Positions 8,443-17,171 are shown, counted from the stretch's first letter. The stretch is 42,712 nt of DNA from an uncultured Desulfovibrio sp. (GCA_900541395.1 UQJT01000019.1:1-42712), one strand, 5' to 3'. Program-made: numbers and translations. The notes: generated by a model from the letters alone, not told the origin.

Positions 8443-8667
8443 ATGGACATTTTCGATCAAGCCACGGAACTGGAACGCCTTGAACGGGAATCGGCCTTGC
8501 AGCAGGCCACCCGCGCCCTGTATAGGGAAGGCCCGGAGTGGATTGACGGTGAAGCCTGCTGCCGCGAATGCGGCGAGCCCATCCCCGCCGAACGTATGCG
8601 CGCCATTCCCGGCGTAGGCTTGTGTCTGGCCTGCCAGGAAGAATGGGAACGCGATCTCGAAGCCTGA
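8443..8667 (+). CDS. Small DksA/TraR-type C4 zinc-finger protein
   Basis: This 74-aa protein has an N-terminal helical, acidic and amphipathic half (about residues 1-35) and a zinc site C40-x2-C43-x17-C61-x2-C64, the layout of TraR/DksA C4 zinc fingers. Short TraR-like members bind the RNA polymerase secondary channel and can mimic DksA with ppGpp; many are of phage or plasmid origin, but no phage genes are nearby. ATG 8443 has GGAG ideally placed (CAGGAGTCATC). It may be cotranscribed with the YhcH-family gene. The role is inferred from the family. Confidence 0.8.
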   Translation: MDIFDQATELERLERESALQQATRALYREGPEWIDGEACCRECGEPIPAERMRAIPGVGLCLACQEEWERDLEA

Positions 8668-8678
8668 ACCCGGTTCAG

Positions 8679-8734
8679 GAGGGCCCCGGCCCCGTCATAA
8701 CGTTTTTTCCTATTTCGCCGGGGCCGGGGCCCTC
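8679..8734. terminator. Hairpin shared by convergent genes
   Basis: GAGGGCCCCGGCCCC (8679-8693) is perfectly complementary to 8720-8734, a 15-bp stem around a 26-nt spacer that itself holds a T-run (8703-8708). It begins 11 bp after the zinc-finger gene stop. Its right arm lies inside the last codons of the convergent pseudouridine synthase gene (stop at 8710), so the hairpin can end transcripts from both sides. Confidence 0.65.
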
Positions 8735-9726
8735 TCCTCCAACCAGGCCAACCCCGCCGCCCGCGCAACCCCACCCAAAAGGTCCAGCCAACGGGGCGCG
8801 CTCCGGACCGTCCATCCCGGCAGGCTCAGGCGGCCGTGGTGCAGGTAAAAGCGCTCGTTCTCCGCGTACGGGGCGGGCCTCCCGCCTCCGTTCTCCCGCT
8901 CCAGCCCGCACAGCCAGGCGGCGCCGTAACGGCGGTCGCCCCACAAAGGAAAGCCCGCGGCCGCCGCGTGCGCCCGGATCTGATGTCTCGCGCCCTTGAC
9001 GATGCGGCAGGCGGCCAGGGTAACCCGCTGCGGCGCCGGTCCCGCGCCGCGCCACACGCGCCCTTCCGCCGCCTCCAGAATGTCTGCCAATTCACGCGCG
9101 TCCAACGCAGCCAACGGCCGCAACAAAGTATGCCGCCGAAAATCCGCGTGGTCGGCCAATTCCACCAACACCCGCTCCCGCCCTTTCAGAACCAGACGTT
9201 GGCGCATGAGCCGCTCCTCCGTCAATTCCCCTTCCAGCAAGGCCAGATAGCGCTTTTCCATGAGCCCGCCCTCCTGGGCTCGCCGCCACCGCTCGGCTCC
9301 CTCTTCGTCCAGGGCGACCGCCACCAAGCCCGAGGTGGGAAAATCGAGCCGATTGAGCAGGCGCGGCCGCTCTTTCCCCCGAGGCAACAGCTCGTCCAAA
9401 CGAGCCTGGAGGCTGTCGCCCGTTTTTCCGGCCAGGGCCTCGGTGTGCAGTCCGGCCGGCTTATCCAGGGCGGCCAGGTGTTCGCTCCGGCCCGCCAGGC
9501 GGACGGACGGGCCGGACGCTTCCGGGTCTCCGCCTGTTTCCGCCAGGCACAATACATCGCCGGGCCGCACCTTGTATGCCCCGTGGCCGGGCCGACCGTT
9601 GACCAGGACCAGCCCTTCCCCGCACAGGCGGCGGCGGCCGCGCAGGCCGAGAGCCGGAAACAGGCGGGCCAGAACGTGATCGAGACGGCGACCGCCTTCC
9701 TCGGGGGAAACGACGCATTCAGGCAT
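8710..9726 (-). CDS. RluA-family pseudouridine synthase
   Basis: This 338-aa RNA pseudouridine synthase of the RluA/RsuA superfamily has an N-terminal S4-like RNA-binding part (residues about 10-60, DHVLARLFPALG...GLVLVNG). The catalytic domain includes the motif RLLNRLDFPTSG, catalytic Asp D128. The later KGARHQIRAHAAAAGFPLWGD segment is typical of the family. Start 9726 is chosen for AAGGAG 7 nt upstream; the in-frame ATG at 9750 lacks a site. The target (rRNA or tRNA position) cannot be assigned from sequence alone. Confidence 0.85.
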   Translation of the reverse strand: MPECVVSPEEGGRRLDHVLARLFPALGLRGRRRLCGEGLVLVNGRPGHGAYKVRPGDVLCLAETGGDPEASGPSVRLAGRSEHLAALDKPAGLHTEALAGKTGDSLQARLDELLPRGKERPRLLNRLDFPTSGLVAVALDEEGAERWRRAQEGGLMEKRYLALLEGELTEERLMRQRLVLKGRERVLVELADHADFRRHTLLRPLAALDARELADILEAAEGRVWRGAGPAPQRVTLAACRIVKGARHQIRAHAAAAGFPLWGDRRYGAAWLCGLERENGGGRPAPYAENERFYLHHGRLSLPGWTVRSAPRWLDLLGGVARAAGLAWLEERAPAPAK

Positions 9727-9888
9727 GGGGACACTCCTTGCAGAGAACACGGCGCGCCGCGCCGGAACCTCTCCACCCTAGCCGCAAGCCTTGCCTCTGA
9801 AAAGCCCTCTCCGGGCCGAGGCCCGCGCCGCTTCACGCGGCTCCGTCCCGGCGAGCCCGTCACGCTTTTACCCCGGCGCGTGCCAGGT

Positions 9889-9920
9889 TTGTCCGTCCTT
9901 TGACCGGCATGCTATATATG
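9889..9920 (+). promoter_or_regulatory. Candidate promoter of the mod operon
   Basis: TTGTCC (9889-9894) and TATATA (9913-9918) are separated by 18 bp, about 28 bp upstream of the GTG start of modC. The GCTATATA at 9911-9918 resembles one half-site of the ModE operator (CGNTATATA), but the matching second half is not present. Molybdate control is therefore only suggested. Confidence 0.4.
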
Positions 9921-9945
9921 AAACGTTTTTTCCCGGGAGTATGTC

Positions 9946-10701
9946 GTGCTGTCCGTCCATATCCGCAAACATCAAGGCGACCTGAGGCTTGACGTAAGCT
10001 TTCAGGTGGACGGCTGCGCCATTACCGCCGTATTCGGCCCGTCGGGAGCGGGCAAAACCACCCTCATCAACTGCATCGCCGGCCTGCTCCGGCCCGACGA
10101 AGGGCGTATCGAATGCGGCGGCACGCCTTACTTCGACGCTCGGCAGGGCATCAACCTCAGTCCGGAGCGACGACGCGTGGGCTATGTGTTTCAGGACGGC
10201 CGCCTTTTCCCCCACATGTCGGTGCGGGCCAATCTGCTGTTCGGACGGCGCTTCCGGCCGGGTCCGGTCGACGGCGCGGCCACCCTGGAGGCCGTGGTCG
10301 ATTTGCTGGATATCGGGCCCTTGCTGGACCGAAGACCCGCCACCCTGTCCGGCGGCGAAAAACAGCGGGTGGCCCTGGGCCGCGCCCTGCTGTGCCGCCC
10401 GGCGGTGCTGCTTATGGATGAACCCCTCACCGCGCTGGACCCGCCCCGCAAAGCGGAGCTTATGGATTACATCGCCCGCATTCCCGAAGTCTGGAGCATC
10501 CCCATCCTGTATGTCACCCACTCCCCCGAAGAATTGCTCCGCCTGGCCCGCCATCTGCTTGTGCTCCGGCACGGGGCCGTGACGGCCTTCGGGCCGCTGG
10601 ACGAAGTGCTGGCCGACCCGGCCGCGGCGGGCCTGACGCCCCCGACGGCCTTTCACCTTTACCCTGCTGGAGAAAACCATGTCCATCCGTTGTCCGCGTA
10701 A
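9946..10701 (+). CDS. modC: Molybdate ABC transporter ATP-binding protein
   Basis: This is the ATPase subunit that powers molybdate import at the inner membrane. The 251-aa protein has Walker A GPSGAGKTT, the Q-loop region GYVFQDGRLFPHMSV, signature LSGGEKQRVALGRAL, Walker B VLLMDEP and the switch His in YVTHS. It starts with GTG at 9946 behind GGGAG (9935-9939). Typical ModC is about 350 aa with a C-terminal molybdate-binding TOBE domain; this one ends after about 20 residues past the ATPase core and so lacks that domain. It is first in the operon and overlaps modA by 23 bp, suggesting translational coupling. Assignment to molybdate rests on the neighbours and ModD. Confidence 0.85.
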   Translation: MLSVHIRKHQGDLRLDVSFQVDGCAITAVFGPSGAGKTTLINCIAGLLRPDEGRIECGGTPYFDARQGINLSPERRRVGYVFQDGRLFPHMSVRANLLFGRRFRPGPVDGAATLEAVVDLLDIGPLLDRRPATLSGGEKQRVALGRALLCRPAVLLMDEPLTALDPPRKAELMDYIARIPEVWSIPILYVTHSPEELLRLARHLLVLRHGAVTAFGPLDEVLADPAAAGLTPPTAFHLYPAGENHVHPLSA

Positions 10702-11416
10702 ACTTGCCGCGCTGATTCTCGCCCTGTCCATGCTGCCCTTGCCCGCTCCGGCCGAAACGCCCGCCGTGACCACGGGCGCGGGCTATAAAAAAATGGTGGA
10801 ACAGGTCGGCGCTTTATACCGGGAAAAAAGCGGCAAACCCCTTACCGAAATGTACGGCGGCGCCATAGGCCCCATTCTGGAACAGATCAAGGCGGGCAGC
10901 GGAGCGTCGGTGGTCGTCTCGGACAAGGCCACCCTGGAAGCTTCGGACGTATCCTTCGCCTCTTTTCAGCCTTTGGGCGAGGCCGTGCTGGTTCTGGCCT
11001 GGAAAAAGGGGATAGACATCAAATCGGTGAACGATCTGCGCGCCCCGGCCGTGCAAAGCATCGGCTATCCGGATAAGCAGACCGCCATCTACGGCAAGGC
11101 GGCCTTTTCTCTGCTCAACAAAAGCGGCATGTACAAGGAACTGGAGCCCAAGCTGTCCATGTTGTCCACCGTGCCCCAAGTCTTTTCCTATCTGCTGACC
11201 GGCGACTTGGACGCGGGCTTCGTCAATCTGGCCGTAGTCAACCAGCAGAGCGACGCCGTCGGCGGCTGGATGGAGGTGAAAGACGGTTACGATCCGCTCT
11301 TCCTGGTGGCGGGCGTGGTCAAAGGTCATGAAAACGATCCGGACGTGCAGGCCTTTGTGAACTTCCTGGGCACGGACGAAGCCAAGGCCGTGTACGCCAA
11401 GCATGGTCTTCGCTGA
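10679..11416 (+). CDS. modA: Molybdate-binding periplasmic protein
   Basis: This 245-aa solute-binding protein has an N-terminal signal peptide (MSIRCPRKLAALILALSML, cleavage after about residue 25 near APAE). The mature part has the two-lobed ModA-like pattern: GGAIGPILEQIKAGSGASVVVS, PLGEAVLVLAWKKG, LLTGDLDAGFVNLA and DVQAFVNFLGTDEAKAVYAKHG. It is divergent from classical ModA at the N-terminus (no AASL motif), so a related oxyanion such as tungstate is possible. It lies between modC and modB and overlaps both (23 and 14 bp). GGAG precedes ATG 10679. Confidence 0.8.
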   Translation: MSIRCPRKLAALILALSMLPLPAPAETPAVTTGAGYKKMVEQVGALYREKSGKPLTEMYGGAIGPILEQIKAGSGASVVVSDKATLEASDVSFASFQPLGEAVLVLAWKKGIDIKSVNDLRAPAVQSIGYPDKQTAIYGKAAFSLLNKSGMYKELEPKLSMLSTVPQVFSYLLTGDLDAGFVNLAVVNQQSDAVGGWMEVKDGYDPLFLVAGVVKGHENDPDVQAFVNFLGTDEAKAVYAKHGLR

Positions 11417-12101
11417 TATCCGGACGGAACTCCTCTCGCCCGAGCTGCTGTTTCCGCTGGGCCTGACCCTGCGTGTCTGCCTGCTCTGTCTGATTCTGCA
11501 TGCGCTGACCGCCATCCCCCTGGCCTGGTGGGCGCAGCGCCCGGGCGCGCCCTTCCGGCGCGTGGTCAGCTTTCTCGTGACGCTGCCCCTGGTATTTCCC
11601 CCCATAGCTCTGGGCTTTTTACTTCTGCTCGTTTTCGGCTACAATGGCCCCGGCGGCTGGCTGCTGCGCGAAACCGCCGGGATAAGACTGGTCTTTACCA
11701 CGGCGGGCGTGACCCTGGCGGCCTACCTGGCCGGTTTGCCCCTGGTGGTCAAGCCGGTGCAGGCGGCCTTGGGCAATCCCGAGCTGCTCAGGCTGCGCCA
11801 GGCCGCGCGGGTGTGCGGAGCCGGGCCCGTAGCGTCTTTCTTTCTGATCACGCTGCCCCTCATCCGGCACAGTCTGGCCGCCGGACTGCTGCTGGGCCTG
11901 ACCCGGGCCCTGGGCGAGGTGGGCATGACCCTGATGCTGGGCGGCAACATTTCCGGCCGCACCAACACCTTGTCGCTGGAAATCTTCAACGCCGTGTCCG
12001 CCGGAGAGTTCGACCGGGCCGTCGTGCTGTGCGGACTGCTGGCCTGTCTCAGTCTGCTGCTGTACGCGGCCATTGCCTGGTGCCAACGCCGGGAGGACTG
12101 A
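11403..12101 (+). CDS. modB: Molybdate ABC transporter permease
   Basis: This 232-aa inner-membrane permease has five or six hydrophobic segments. It carries the EAA-loop sequence ALGEVGMTLMLGGNISGRTNT, the contact site for ModC. Length is typical of ModB. It overlaps the end of modA by 14 bp. Together with ModC and ModA it forms the importer; the gene order C-A-B differs from the common modABC. Confidence 0.9.
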   Translation: MVFADIRTELLSPELLFPLGLTLRVCLLCLILHALTAIPLAWWAQRPGAPFRRVVSFLVTLPLVFPPIALGFLLLLVFGYNGPGGWLLRETAGIRLVFTTAGVTLAAYLAGLPLVVKPVQAALGNPELLRLRQAARVCGAGPVASFFLITLPLIRHSLAAGLLLGLTRALGEVGMTLMLGGNISGRTNTLSLEIFNAVSAGEFDRAVVLCGLLACLSLLLYAAIAWCQRRED

Positions 12102-12139
12102 ACAGCCGAGAGCGGACGCGACCCCTCCGAGGAGCCGAC

Positions 12140-13036
12140 ATGGAACTTTACAAAAGCGACGCGTTTCTGGATGAACTGCTTCTGGAAGACTGCCCTTACA
12201 TGGACCTGACCGTGGAGCTCCTCGGCATCGGAGATCGCCCGGGCGAACTCGTCTGCTCCCCGCGCGAAAACTGCGTCCTCGCCGGGGTGGAGACGGCGGC
12301 GGCCCTGTGGGAAAAATGCGGCGCCCGGGTGGACCGTCACGCCCGCAGCGGCGATCGACTGATCGCCGGGCAGCCCTTTCTGAGCGTGCGGGGCCGGGCC
12401 GCGGATCTGCACCGAGCGCTGAAAATCGCTCAAAATATCATGGAATACATGACCGGCATCGCCACTCGCACGGCCGACATGCTGGAGCGGGCCCGCGCGG
12501 TCCGACCCGACGTGCAGGTGGCCGTCACCCGCAAAAACTTTCCGGGGGCCAAGCGCCTATGCCTGGAAGCGGCCACCTGCGCCGGAGCAAGAGTGCACCG
12601 CCTGGGTTTGTCCGATTCCGTACTTATCTTCGACCAGCACCGGGTGTTTTTACGCCATGAGCCCCGGAGCGAAGCGGGCGAAAACGCCCCGACGCCCTCG
12701 CCGGTGGAACTGCTGGCGGCCCGTGTGCCCGCCCTGCGCCGCGCCCTGCCTGAAAAAATCCTGGCGGCCGAGGTCGACACGCCCGAAGAGGCGTTCATTC
12801 TGGCCAAGGCCGGTATGGACAGCATCCAGTGCGAAAAGTTCTCGTCCACCGAACTGGCCGCCACCGTCAAACAAATCCGGCTTATGCGGCCCGATATCCT
12901 GATTCTGGCCGCCGGCGGCATACGCTCGGACAACGCCGCCGACTACGCGGCGGCCGGAGCCGACGTGCTGGTCACCAGCTGGGTATATACCGGCAAACCC
13001 GCCGACATCCACATCGAGGCCAGGGCGGCGGACTGA
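12140..13036 (+). CDS. modD: ModD, quinolinate phosphoribosyltransferase-like protein
   Basis: This 298-aa protein is homologous to nicotinate-nucleotide pyrophosphorylase (NadC) and belongs to the ModD group found in molybdate operons. Seen features are the N-terminal LLLEDCPYMDLTVELLGI, the central VAVTRKNFPGAKRLCLEA and the barrel end ILAAGGIRSDNAADYAAAGADVLVTS. In NadC the comparable segment carries the RKT motif; here it is TRKNFPG, so activity may differ. Its biochemical role with molybdenum is unsettled. ATG 12140 follows GAGGAG and the gene is 38 bp after modB, last in the operon. Confidence 0.85.
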   Translation: MELYKSDAFLDELLLEDCPYMDLTVELLGIGDRPGELVCSPRENCVLAGVETAAALWEKCGARVDRHARSGDRLIAGQPFLSVRGRAADLHRALKIAQNIMEYMTGIATRTADMLERARAVRPDVQVAVTRKNFPGAKRLCLEAATCAGARVHRLGLSDSVLIFDQHRVFLRHEPRSEAGENAPTPSPVELLAARVPALRRALPEKILAAEVDTPEEAFILAKAGMDSIQCEKFSSTELAATVKQIRLMRPDILILAAGGIRSDNAADYAAAGADVLVTSWVYTGKPADIHIEARAAD

Positions 13037-13100
13037 ACCGCAGCTCGGCCGCGTCCCGGCGAGGGAATCCCCCTCCGCGTCGGAGCCGCGCTCGTATTCA

Positions 13101-13751
13101 TCAGTCCGCGCTTCTGCGCAGAGCGACAAGCTGCTCGAAACGCTTTTGCGACGGGGTGCCGCTGATTTTTTCCCTGGGCGGAAACGTCGCGTCGAATTCG
13201 GCGGCGGCGGATTCGTCGATTTCGTAGAGGGAACTCTCGATATAACGCCCCGCGACGCCGACCAGGGCGTTTTCCCGCAATTCACGGACCTGCAGGGCCG
13301 CGGCGTACATGTCGTCCGCCGTCCGTATGCCGAACGACTCGGCGGGCACAAAGCCCCGGCGCCCGTAGTAGGCCGGATCGCCGCACAGCAGCACCGCGCG
13401 GAAGCCCATGTCCCGGGCCAGTCGCGCGGTGTGCTCGATCAGCGCGCCGCCGACGCCTTGGCGCTGATGCTCCGGCAACACCGAAATGGGGCCCAACGTC
13501 AACACTTCACGGTCTTTCCCGTCATCCCCGCGAATGAGCGCCTTCGCATAGGCCACATGGCCGACTATCGCGCCGTTATGAACGGCGACGACATCCAGTC
13601 CGGGCACAAAATCCGGGCTGTGACGCATGACGTGCACCAGATAATGCTCGTTGCAGCCGGGTACATAGCGGTTCCAGAAGGCCGCGCGCGTAACGCTTTC
13701 CGTTTCGCGGCAATCGGTCGGCTGTTCGGGCCGTAGTTCCACATGAAGCAT
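13101..13751 (-). CDS. GNAT family N-acetyltransferase (YhbS-like)
   Basis: This 216-aa GCN5-related acetyltransferase has the acetyl-CoA binding motif LGPISVLPEHQRQGVGGALIEH followed by LARDMGFRAVLLCGDPAYYGRRGF, the pattern of YhbS-type predicted acetyltransferases, where the GDPAYYGRFGF-like segment is diagnostic. The substrate is unknown. AGAGG sits a few bases before ATG 13751. Repeat A2 begins only 13 bp upstream, so its promoter must lie within or beyond that element. It converges with the mod operon. Confidence 0.85.
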   Translation of the reverse strand: MLHVELRPEQPTDCRETESVTRAAFWNRYVPGCNEHYLVHVMRHSPDFVPGLDVVAVHNGAIVGHVAYAKALIRGDDGKDREVLTLGPISVLPEHQRQGVGGALIEHTARLARDMGFRAVLLCGDPAYYGRRGFVPAESFGIRTADDMYAAALQVRELRENALVGVAGRYIESSLYEIDESAAAEFDATFPPREKISGTPSQKRFEQLVALRRSAD

Positions 13752-13763
13752 GTTTTCCTCTCC

Positions 13764-13907
13764 TAGAGCATTTTACTTTTGAAATTGTCCCATTTCAAAA
13801 GCGGCGCCGCCGTCATTTTGCCTGAAAAGCGTGGTTTTCCGGCCGGCGCGGGCGTCCGTTCCCGCGGACGCCGGAGCGCTTGCCGTTTTCAACAGCAAAC
13901 CGCTCCA
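13764..13907 (+). repeat. Dispersed intergenic repeat, family A, copy A2
   Basis: This element of about 144 bp is in the same orientation as A3. It begins TAGAGCATTTTACTTTTG, holds the stem CTTTTGAAATTG/CATTTCAAAAG, the block GCCGTCATTTTGCCTGAAAA, a GC-rich core, GCCGTTTTCAACAGCAAA, and ends CCGCTCCA. It sits between truA and the acetyltransferase gene, both leftward, directly abutting the acetyltransferase ribosome-binding region. Confidence 0.8.
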
Positions 13908-13980
13908 GCACATCGAAATATCTAAAATTTCGCCGGCCGCCGTGAATGAGCCGAAAAACGCGTTTTTCGGCGAATGATCT

Positions 13981-14009
13981 TGACACAAAATACGAAGTAT
14001 TTTGTGTCA
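13981..14009. terminator. AT-rich perfect hairpin after truA
   Basis: TGACACAAAATAC (13981-13993) pairs with GTATTTTGTGTCA (13997-14009), a 13-bp perfect stem with a 3-nt loop, 7 bp beyond the truA stop. No T-run follows on the minus strand. It is probably a transcript end or 3' stabilising hairpin, though as DNA it could also be a protein-binding palindrome. Confidence 0.5.
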
Positions 14010-14016
14010 CGCAGTA

Positions 14017-14793
14017 CTAGTCGTCCCCGTACCAGATGCGGCTCAGGGTCAGCCCCTGCGGCGGCGCGGTGACCGGGGCCAGGCGGCGGTCGCGCGCCTC
14101 CAGCAGGGCGGGCACGGCTTCGGGGTCGAATTTGCCCCGGCCGCAAGCCACCAGCAGCCCCGTCATATTGCGTACCATCTGCTTCAAAAAACCGTTGGAC
14201 TCGAAACGCAGAGACAATTCCCGGCACTCCGGCGGCAAGTCCCCCGCCGGAGTCCGCTCGATGGCATACACGGTGCGCACTGTGGTCTTGATGTCCGTGC
14301 CCGCGTTCTGCAAACTGCGGAAGTCGTGCGTGCCCAGCAGGTGAGGAATGGCCGCGTCCAGGCGCGCCAGATCCAAAGGACCGCAGGTCCAGACAAAAGG
14401 ATGCAGCCGGGGCGGCGTGCAGCGCATATCCAGCCACAGCCGATACGTGTAGGCTTTACGGACCACACTGAAACAGGCGTCGAAATCATCGGCCGCCAAA
14501 CGGGCGTCCATGACCCGTATGTCGCGCGGCAGGCGGGTATTGAGGGCACGCTGCCAGTCCAGCCCGGCTTTGGCCTCGGGCACATCGCAGTGGGCCACCT
14601 GCCCGTCGGCGTGCACGCCCGAATCGGTGCGGCCCGCGCCCTGCACATGGGTGGGAACGCCCGCCACGTAGGACACGGCCTTTTCCAATTCAGCCTGAAC
14701 CGTAGGCGGGTGGGGCCGGTCTTTCCAGGCCTGGATCTGCCAGCCCCGGTAATGCGTGCCCACGTAGGCCAGAGTCAGTTTGAGACGGGGCAC
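14017..14793 (-). CDS. truA: tRNA pseudouridine(38-40) synthase TruA
   Basis: This 258-aa enzyme converts uridines 38-40 in the tRNA anticodon arm to pseudouridine. The catalytic Asp is D57 in GAGRTDSGVHADGQVAH. Other family segments are YVGTHYRGWQIQ at the N-terminus and GFLKQMVRNMTGLL near the C-terminus. The start is taken as GTG at 14793, which follows AAGGAAAG and gives the normal length; the frame runs on to 14907 without homology. It is third in the leftward run ugd-murI-truA, 91 bp after murI. Confidence 0.93.
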   Translation of the reverse strand: MPRLKLTLAYVGTHYRGWQIQAWKDRPHPPTVQAELEKAVSYVAGVPTHVQGAGRTDSGVHADGQVAHCDVPEAKAGLDWQRALNTRLPRDIRVMDARLAADDFDACFSVVRKAYTYRLWLDMRCTPPRLHPFVWTCGPLDLARLDAAIPHLLGTHDFRSLQNAGTDIKTTVRTVYAIERTPAGDLPPECRELSLRFESNGFLKQMVRNMTGLLVACGRGKFDPEAVPALLEARDRRLAPVTAPPQGLTLSRIWYGDD

Positions 14794-14884
14794 GGGCGAC
14801 TTTCCTTTGAGCAAGCGGCGCCGGGAAACGTCACGCGTGGGAAACACGCCAACGCACCCCGCCGGTTGATATGGACAGAGAAAG

Positions 14885-15811
14885 CTACAGGTCCACCAGT
14901 TCCACACTGCACGGAGTCAGCGGCGTGCCCAGGAACAGTTCGCCCATACGGGTAAAGCGGGGCACATCGTCCGTAGTCAGAAAACGGGTGGACCCCGCGC
15001 ACAGCGGCACACCCGCCGTGGCTCCGGCGGGCCGCTCCAGACGCTCCTCGGCCAGGATGCGTTTGACGACCCGCGCTGTGGTGGCGGCAGAATCCACCAG
15101 CGTCACCCCTTGCCCCACCACCTTGGCCACGGCCCCGGCCAACAGGGGAAAATGGGTGCAGCCCAGGACCAGGCAGTCGGGTGTTTCCTCGCCCCGTTCG
15201 CGCGGACCACGAAAGATATCGTCCAGATAGCGGGCGGCCAGGCCCTCAGCCAGAGGACCGTCCACCAAACCATCCTCGGTCATGGAGACAAACAGCGGAC
15301 AGGCCCGGCTCTGTACCCTGGCCCCAGGGCGCCGCCGCAAGATGGCCCGCTCATAGGCCCCGCCCCGGATGGTGGCCTCGGTGGCGATGACCGCGATGCG
15401 TCCCGAAGCCGAGGCTGCGCAGGCCGCTTCCGCTCCCGGTTCCACCACGCCCACCACATGCAGGCGCGGGTACGCGGCGCGCAGGGCGGGCAAAGCCGCG
15501 GACGTGGCCGTATTGCAGGCCACCACCAGCAGCTTGATACGGCGCTCCACCAGCCGGGCCGTGGCTTGCAGCGCGTACCGGACAATGGTTTCCGGGCTTT
15601 TGGTGCCGTACGGCAGACGGGCCGTATCGCCCAAAAACAAGTAGGACTCGTCCGGCATAAGCGCCCGCATGGCGGCCAGCACCGTCAGCCCTCCCACGCC
15701 CGAATCGAACAGGCCTATGGGCAGGAGAGAATACGGAGATTTTCCGGAGGAGGAGACTCCCTGCTGCTGGAGAGAACGCCCCTCCTCCGCGAATTTTATA
15801 TGTTCTTCCAT
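14885..15811 (-). CDS. murI: Glutamate racemase
   Basis: MurI makes D-glutamate for peptidoglycan. The 308-aa protein has the substrate loop GLFDSGVGGLTVL, GDTARLPYG, and the two catalytic cysteines C99 in VVACNTATS and C218 in LGCTHFPLL. It is longer than usual (about 265-270 aa) through about 30 N-terminal residues ahead of the GLFDSG core. The start at 15811 is the only in-frame ATG, but its ribosome-binding site is weak; a GGAGGAGG run lies inside the extension with no start codon behind it. It starts 25 bp after the ugd stop. Confidence 0.92.
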   Translation of the reverse strand: MEEHIKFAEEGRSLQQQGVSSSGKSPYSLLPIGLFDSGVGGLTVLAAMRALMPDESYLFLGDTARLPYGTKSPETIVRYALQATARLVERRIKLLVVACNTATSAALPALRAAYPRLHVVGVVEPGAEAACAASASGRIAVIATEATIRGGAYERAILRRRPGARVQSRACPLFVSMTEDGLVDGPLAEGLAARYLDDIFRGPRERGEETPDCLVLGCTHFPLLAGAVAKVVGQGVTLVDSAATTARVVKRILAEERLERPAGATAGVPLCAGSTRFLTTDDVPRFTRMGELFLGTPLTPCSVELVDL

Positions 15812-15836
15812 AAGCTGGACGGCACGTTCCGGTTTC

Positions 15837-17171
15837 CTATCTCACTCCACGGCCGACGCAAAAATAAGCGAAGCCGTGAGCGGCCGCAGAGGCGGGATTG
15901 TAAAGGTTGCGGCCGTCGAACAACAGCGGGGCGGAAAGCAGCCCTTTGACGCGGTCGAAGTCCGGGTTGCGAAATTCGTTCCATTCGGTAACCACCATCA
16001 ACGCGTCCGCGCCTTCGCAGGCGGCATAGGCGTCGTCCACAATGTCCGCCAGAGGATTGGAGGCCAGCAGACGGCGCGCGTTGTCGGCGGCGATGGGATC
16101 GTAAGCCCTGACCCGCATGCCGTGGGCTGTCAGGTCGGCGATAATCTCCAGGGCCGCGGCCTCGCGCATGTCGTCGGTGTTGGCCTTGAAGGCCAGGCCC
16201 CACAGGGCCAGCGTACGGCCCTGCACGCCGCCCTGGGGCGCGAAGTAATCGCGCACGCGCTCGGCCATGCGTCGCTTCTGGCGGGCATTGACGCTTTCCA
16301 CCGCGTCCAGCAGTTCGGGCGTGACGCCCGCCTCGCGGGCGGTATGGATAAGGGCCTTGACGTCCTTGGGAAAGCAGGAGCCGCCGTAGCCCACCCCGGG
16401 ATAAATAAAGTGATAACCGATACGGTGATCCGCTCCGATGCCGGTGCGCACGTCGCGCACGTCGGCTCCCACTCGTTCGCAGATGGTGGCGACTTCGTTG
16501 ATGAACGAAATTTTGGTGGCCAACATGCAGTTGGCGGCGTACTTGGTCATTTCGGCGCTGCGCACTCCCATGACGATAAGCTTCTCACGGCTGCGGGCAA
16601 AGGGAGCGTACAGTTCGCGCATGAGAGCGGCGGTCTTTTCGTTGTCCGTGCCCACCACCACGCGGTCCGGCTTCATGAAGTCGGCCACGGCGTCGCCTTC
16701 TTTGAGAAATTCGGGGTTGGACACCACGTCGAAGGGGATGTCGGCGCCTCGGGCCGCCAGGGCTTCGGCCACCAGGGCGCGCACCCGGTCGGCCGTGCCT
16801 ACGGGCACCGTGGACTTGTCCACCACCACCACGGGGGCGGTCATGTATTCGCCTATCTGGCGGGCCACCTGCTCCACAAAGCTTAAATCGCAGGAGCCGT
16901 CGGCCCGTGACGGCGTGCCCACGGTAATGAACGCAAATTCGGCATCCCGCATGCCTTCGGCCATGTCGGTGGTGAAGGTCAGTCGCCCGGCTTCATAATT
17001 GCGGCACACCAACTCGTCGAGCCCCGGCTCGAAAATGGGAATGCTCCCGGCTTTGAGGCGTTCCACAATGGCCGGATTCACATCCACGCAACGCACCGAA
17101 TTGCCCATTTCGGCAAAACAGGCGGCCGTCACCAGCCCCACATAACCGGTACCCACAATGCAAAGACGCAT
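15837..17171 (-). CDS. ugd: UDP-glucose 6-dehydrogenase
   Basis: This 444-aa enzyme oxidises UDP-glucose to UDP-glucuronate with two NAD+, supplying envelope polysaccharide precursors. It has the N-terminal Rossmann motif GTGYVGLVTAACFA, EPGLDEL, VDKSTVPVGTADRV, SNPEFLKEGDAV, the catalytic Cys C266 in GYGGSCFPKD, and the C-terminal LAFKANTDDMREA. AAGGAGACATT precedes ATG 17171. It is the first gene of a leftward unit with murI and truA. Confidence 0.95.
   Translation of the reverse strand: MRLCIVGTGYVGLVTAACFAEMGNSVRCVDVNPAIVERLKAGSIPIFEPGLDELVCRNYEAGRLTFTTDMAEGMRDAEFAFITVGTPSRADGSCDLSFVEQVARQIGEYMTAPVVVVDKSTVPVGTADRVRALVAEALAARGADIPFDVVSNPEFLKEGDAVADFMKPDRVVVGTDNEKTAALMRELYAPFARSREKLIVMGVRSAEMTKYAANCMLATKISFINEVATICERVGADVRDVRTGIGADHRIGYHFIYPGVGYGGSCFPKDVKALIHTAREAGVTPELLDAVESVNARQKRRMAERVRDYFAPQGGVQGRTLALWGLAFKANTDDMREAAALEIIADLTAHGMRVRAYDPIAADNARRLLASNPLADIVDDAYAACEGADALMVVTEWNEFRNPDFDRVKGLLSAPLLFDGRNLYNPASAAAHGFAYFCVGRGVR

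Noticed and set aside
9911..9930. ModE operator upstream of modC
   Set aside because: Only one half-site (GCTATATA) is present; the second TATATAACG half is missing, so it is kept only as a note.
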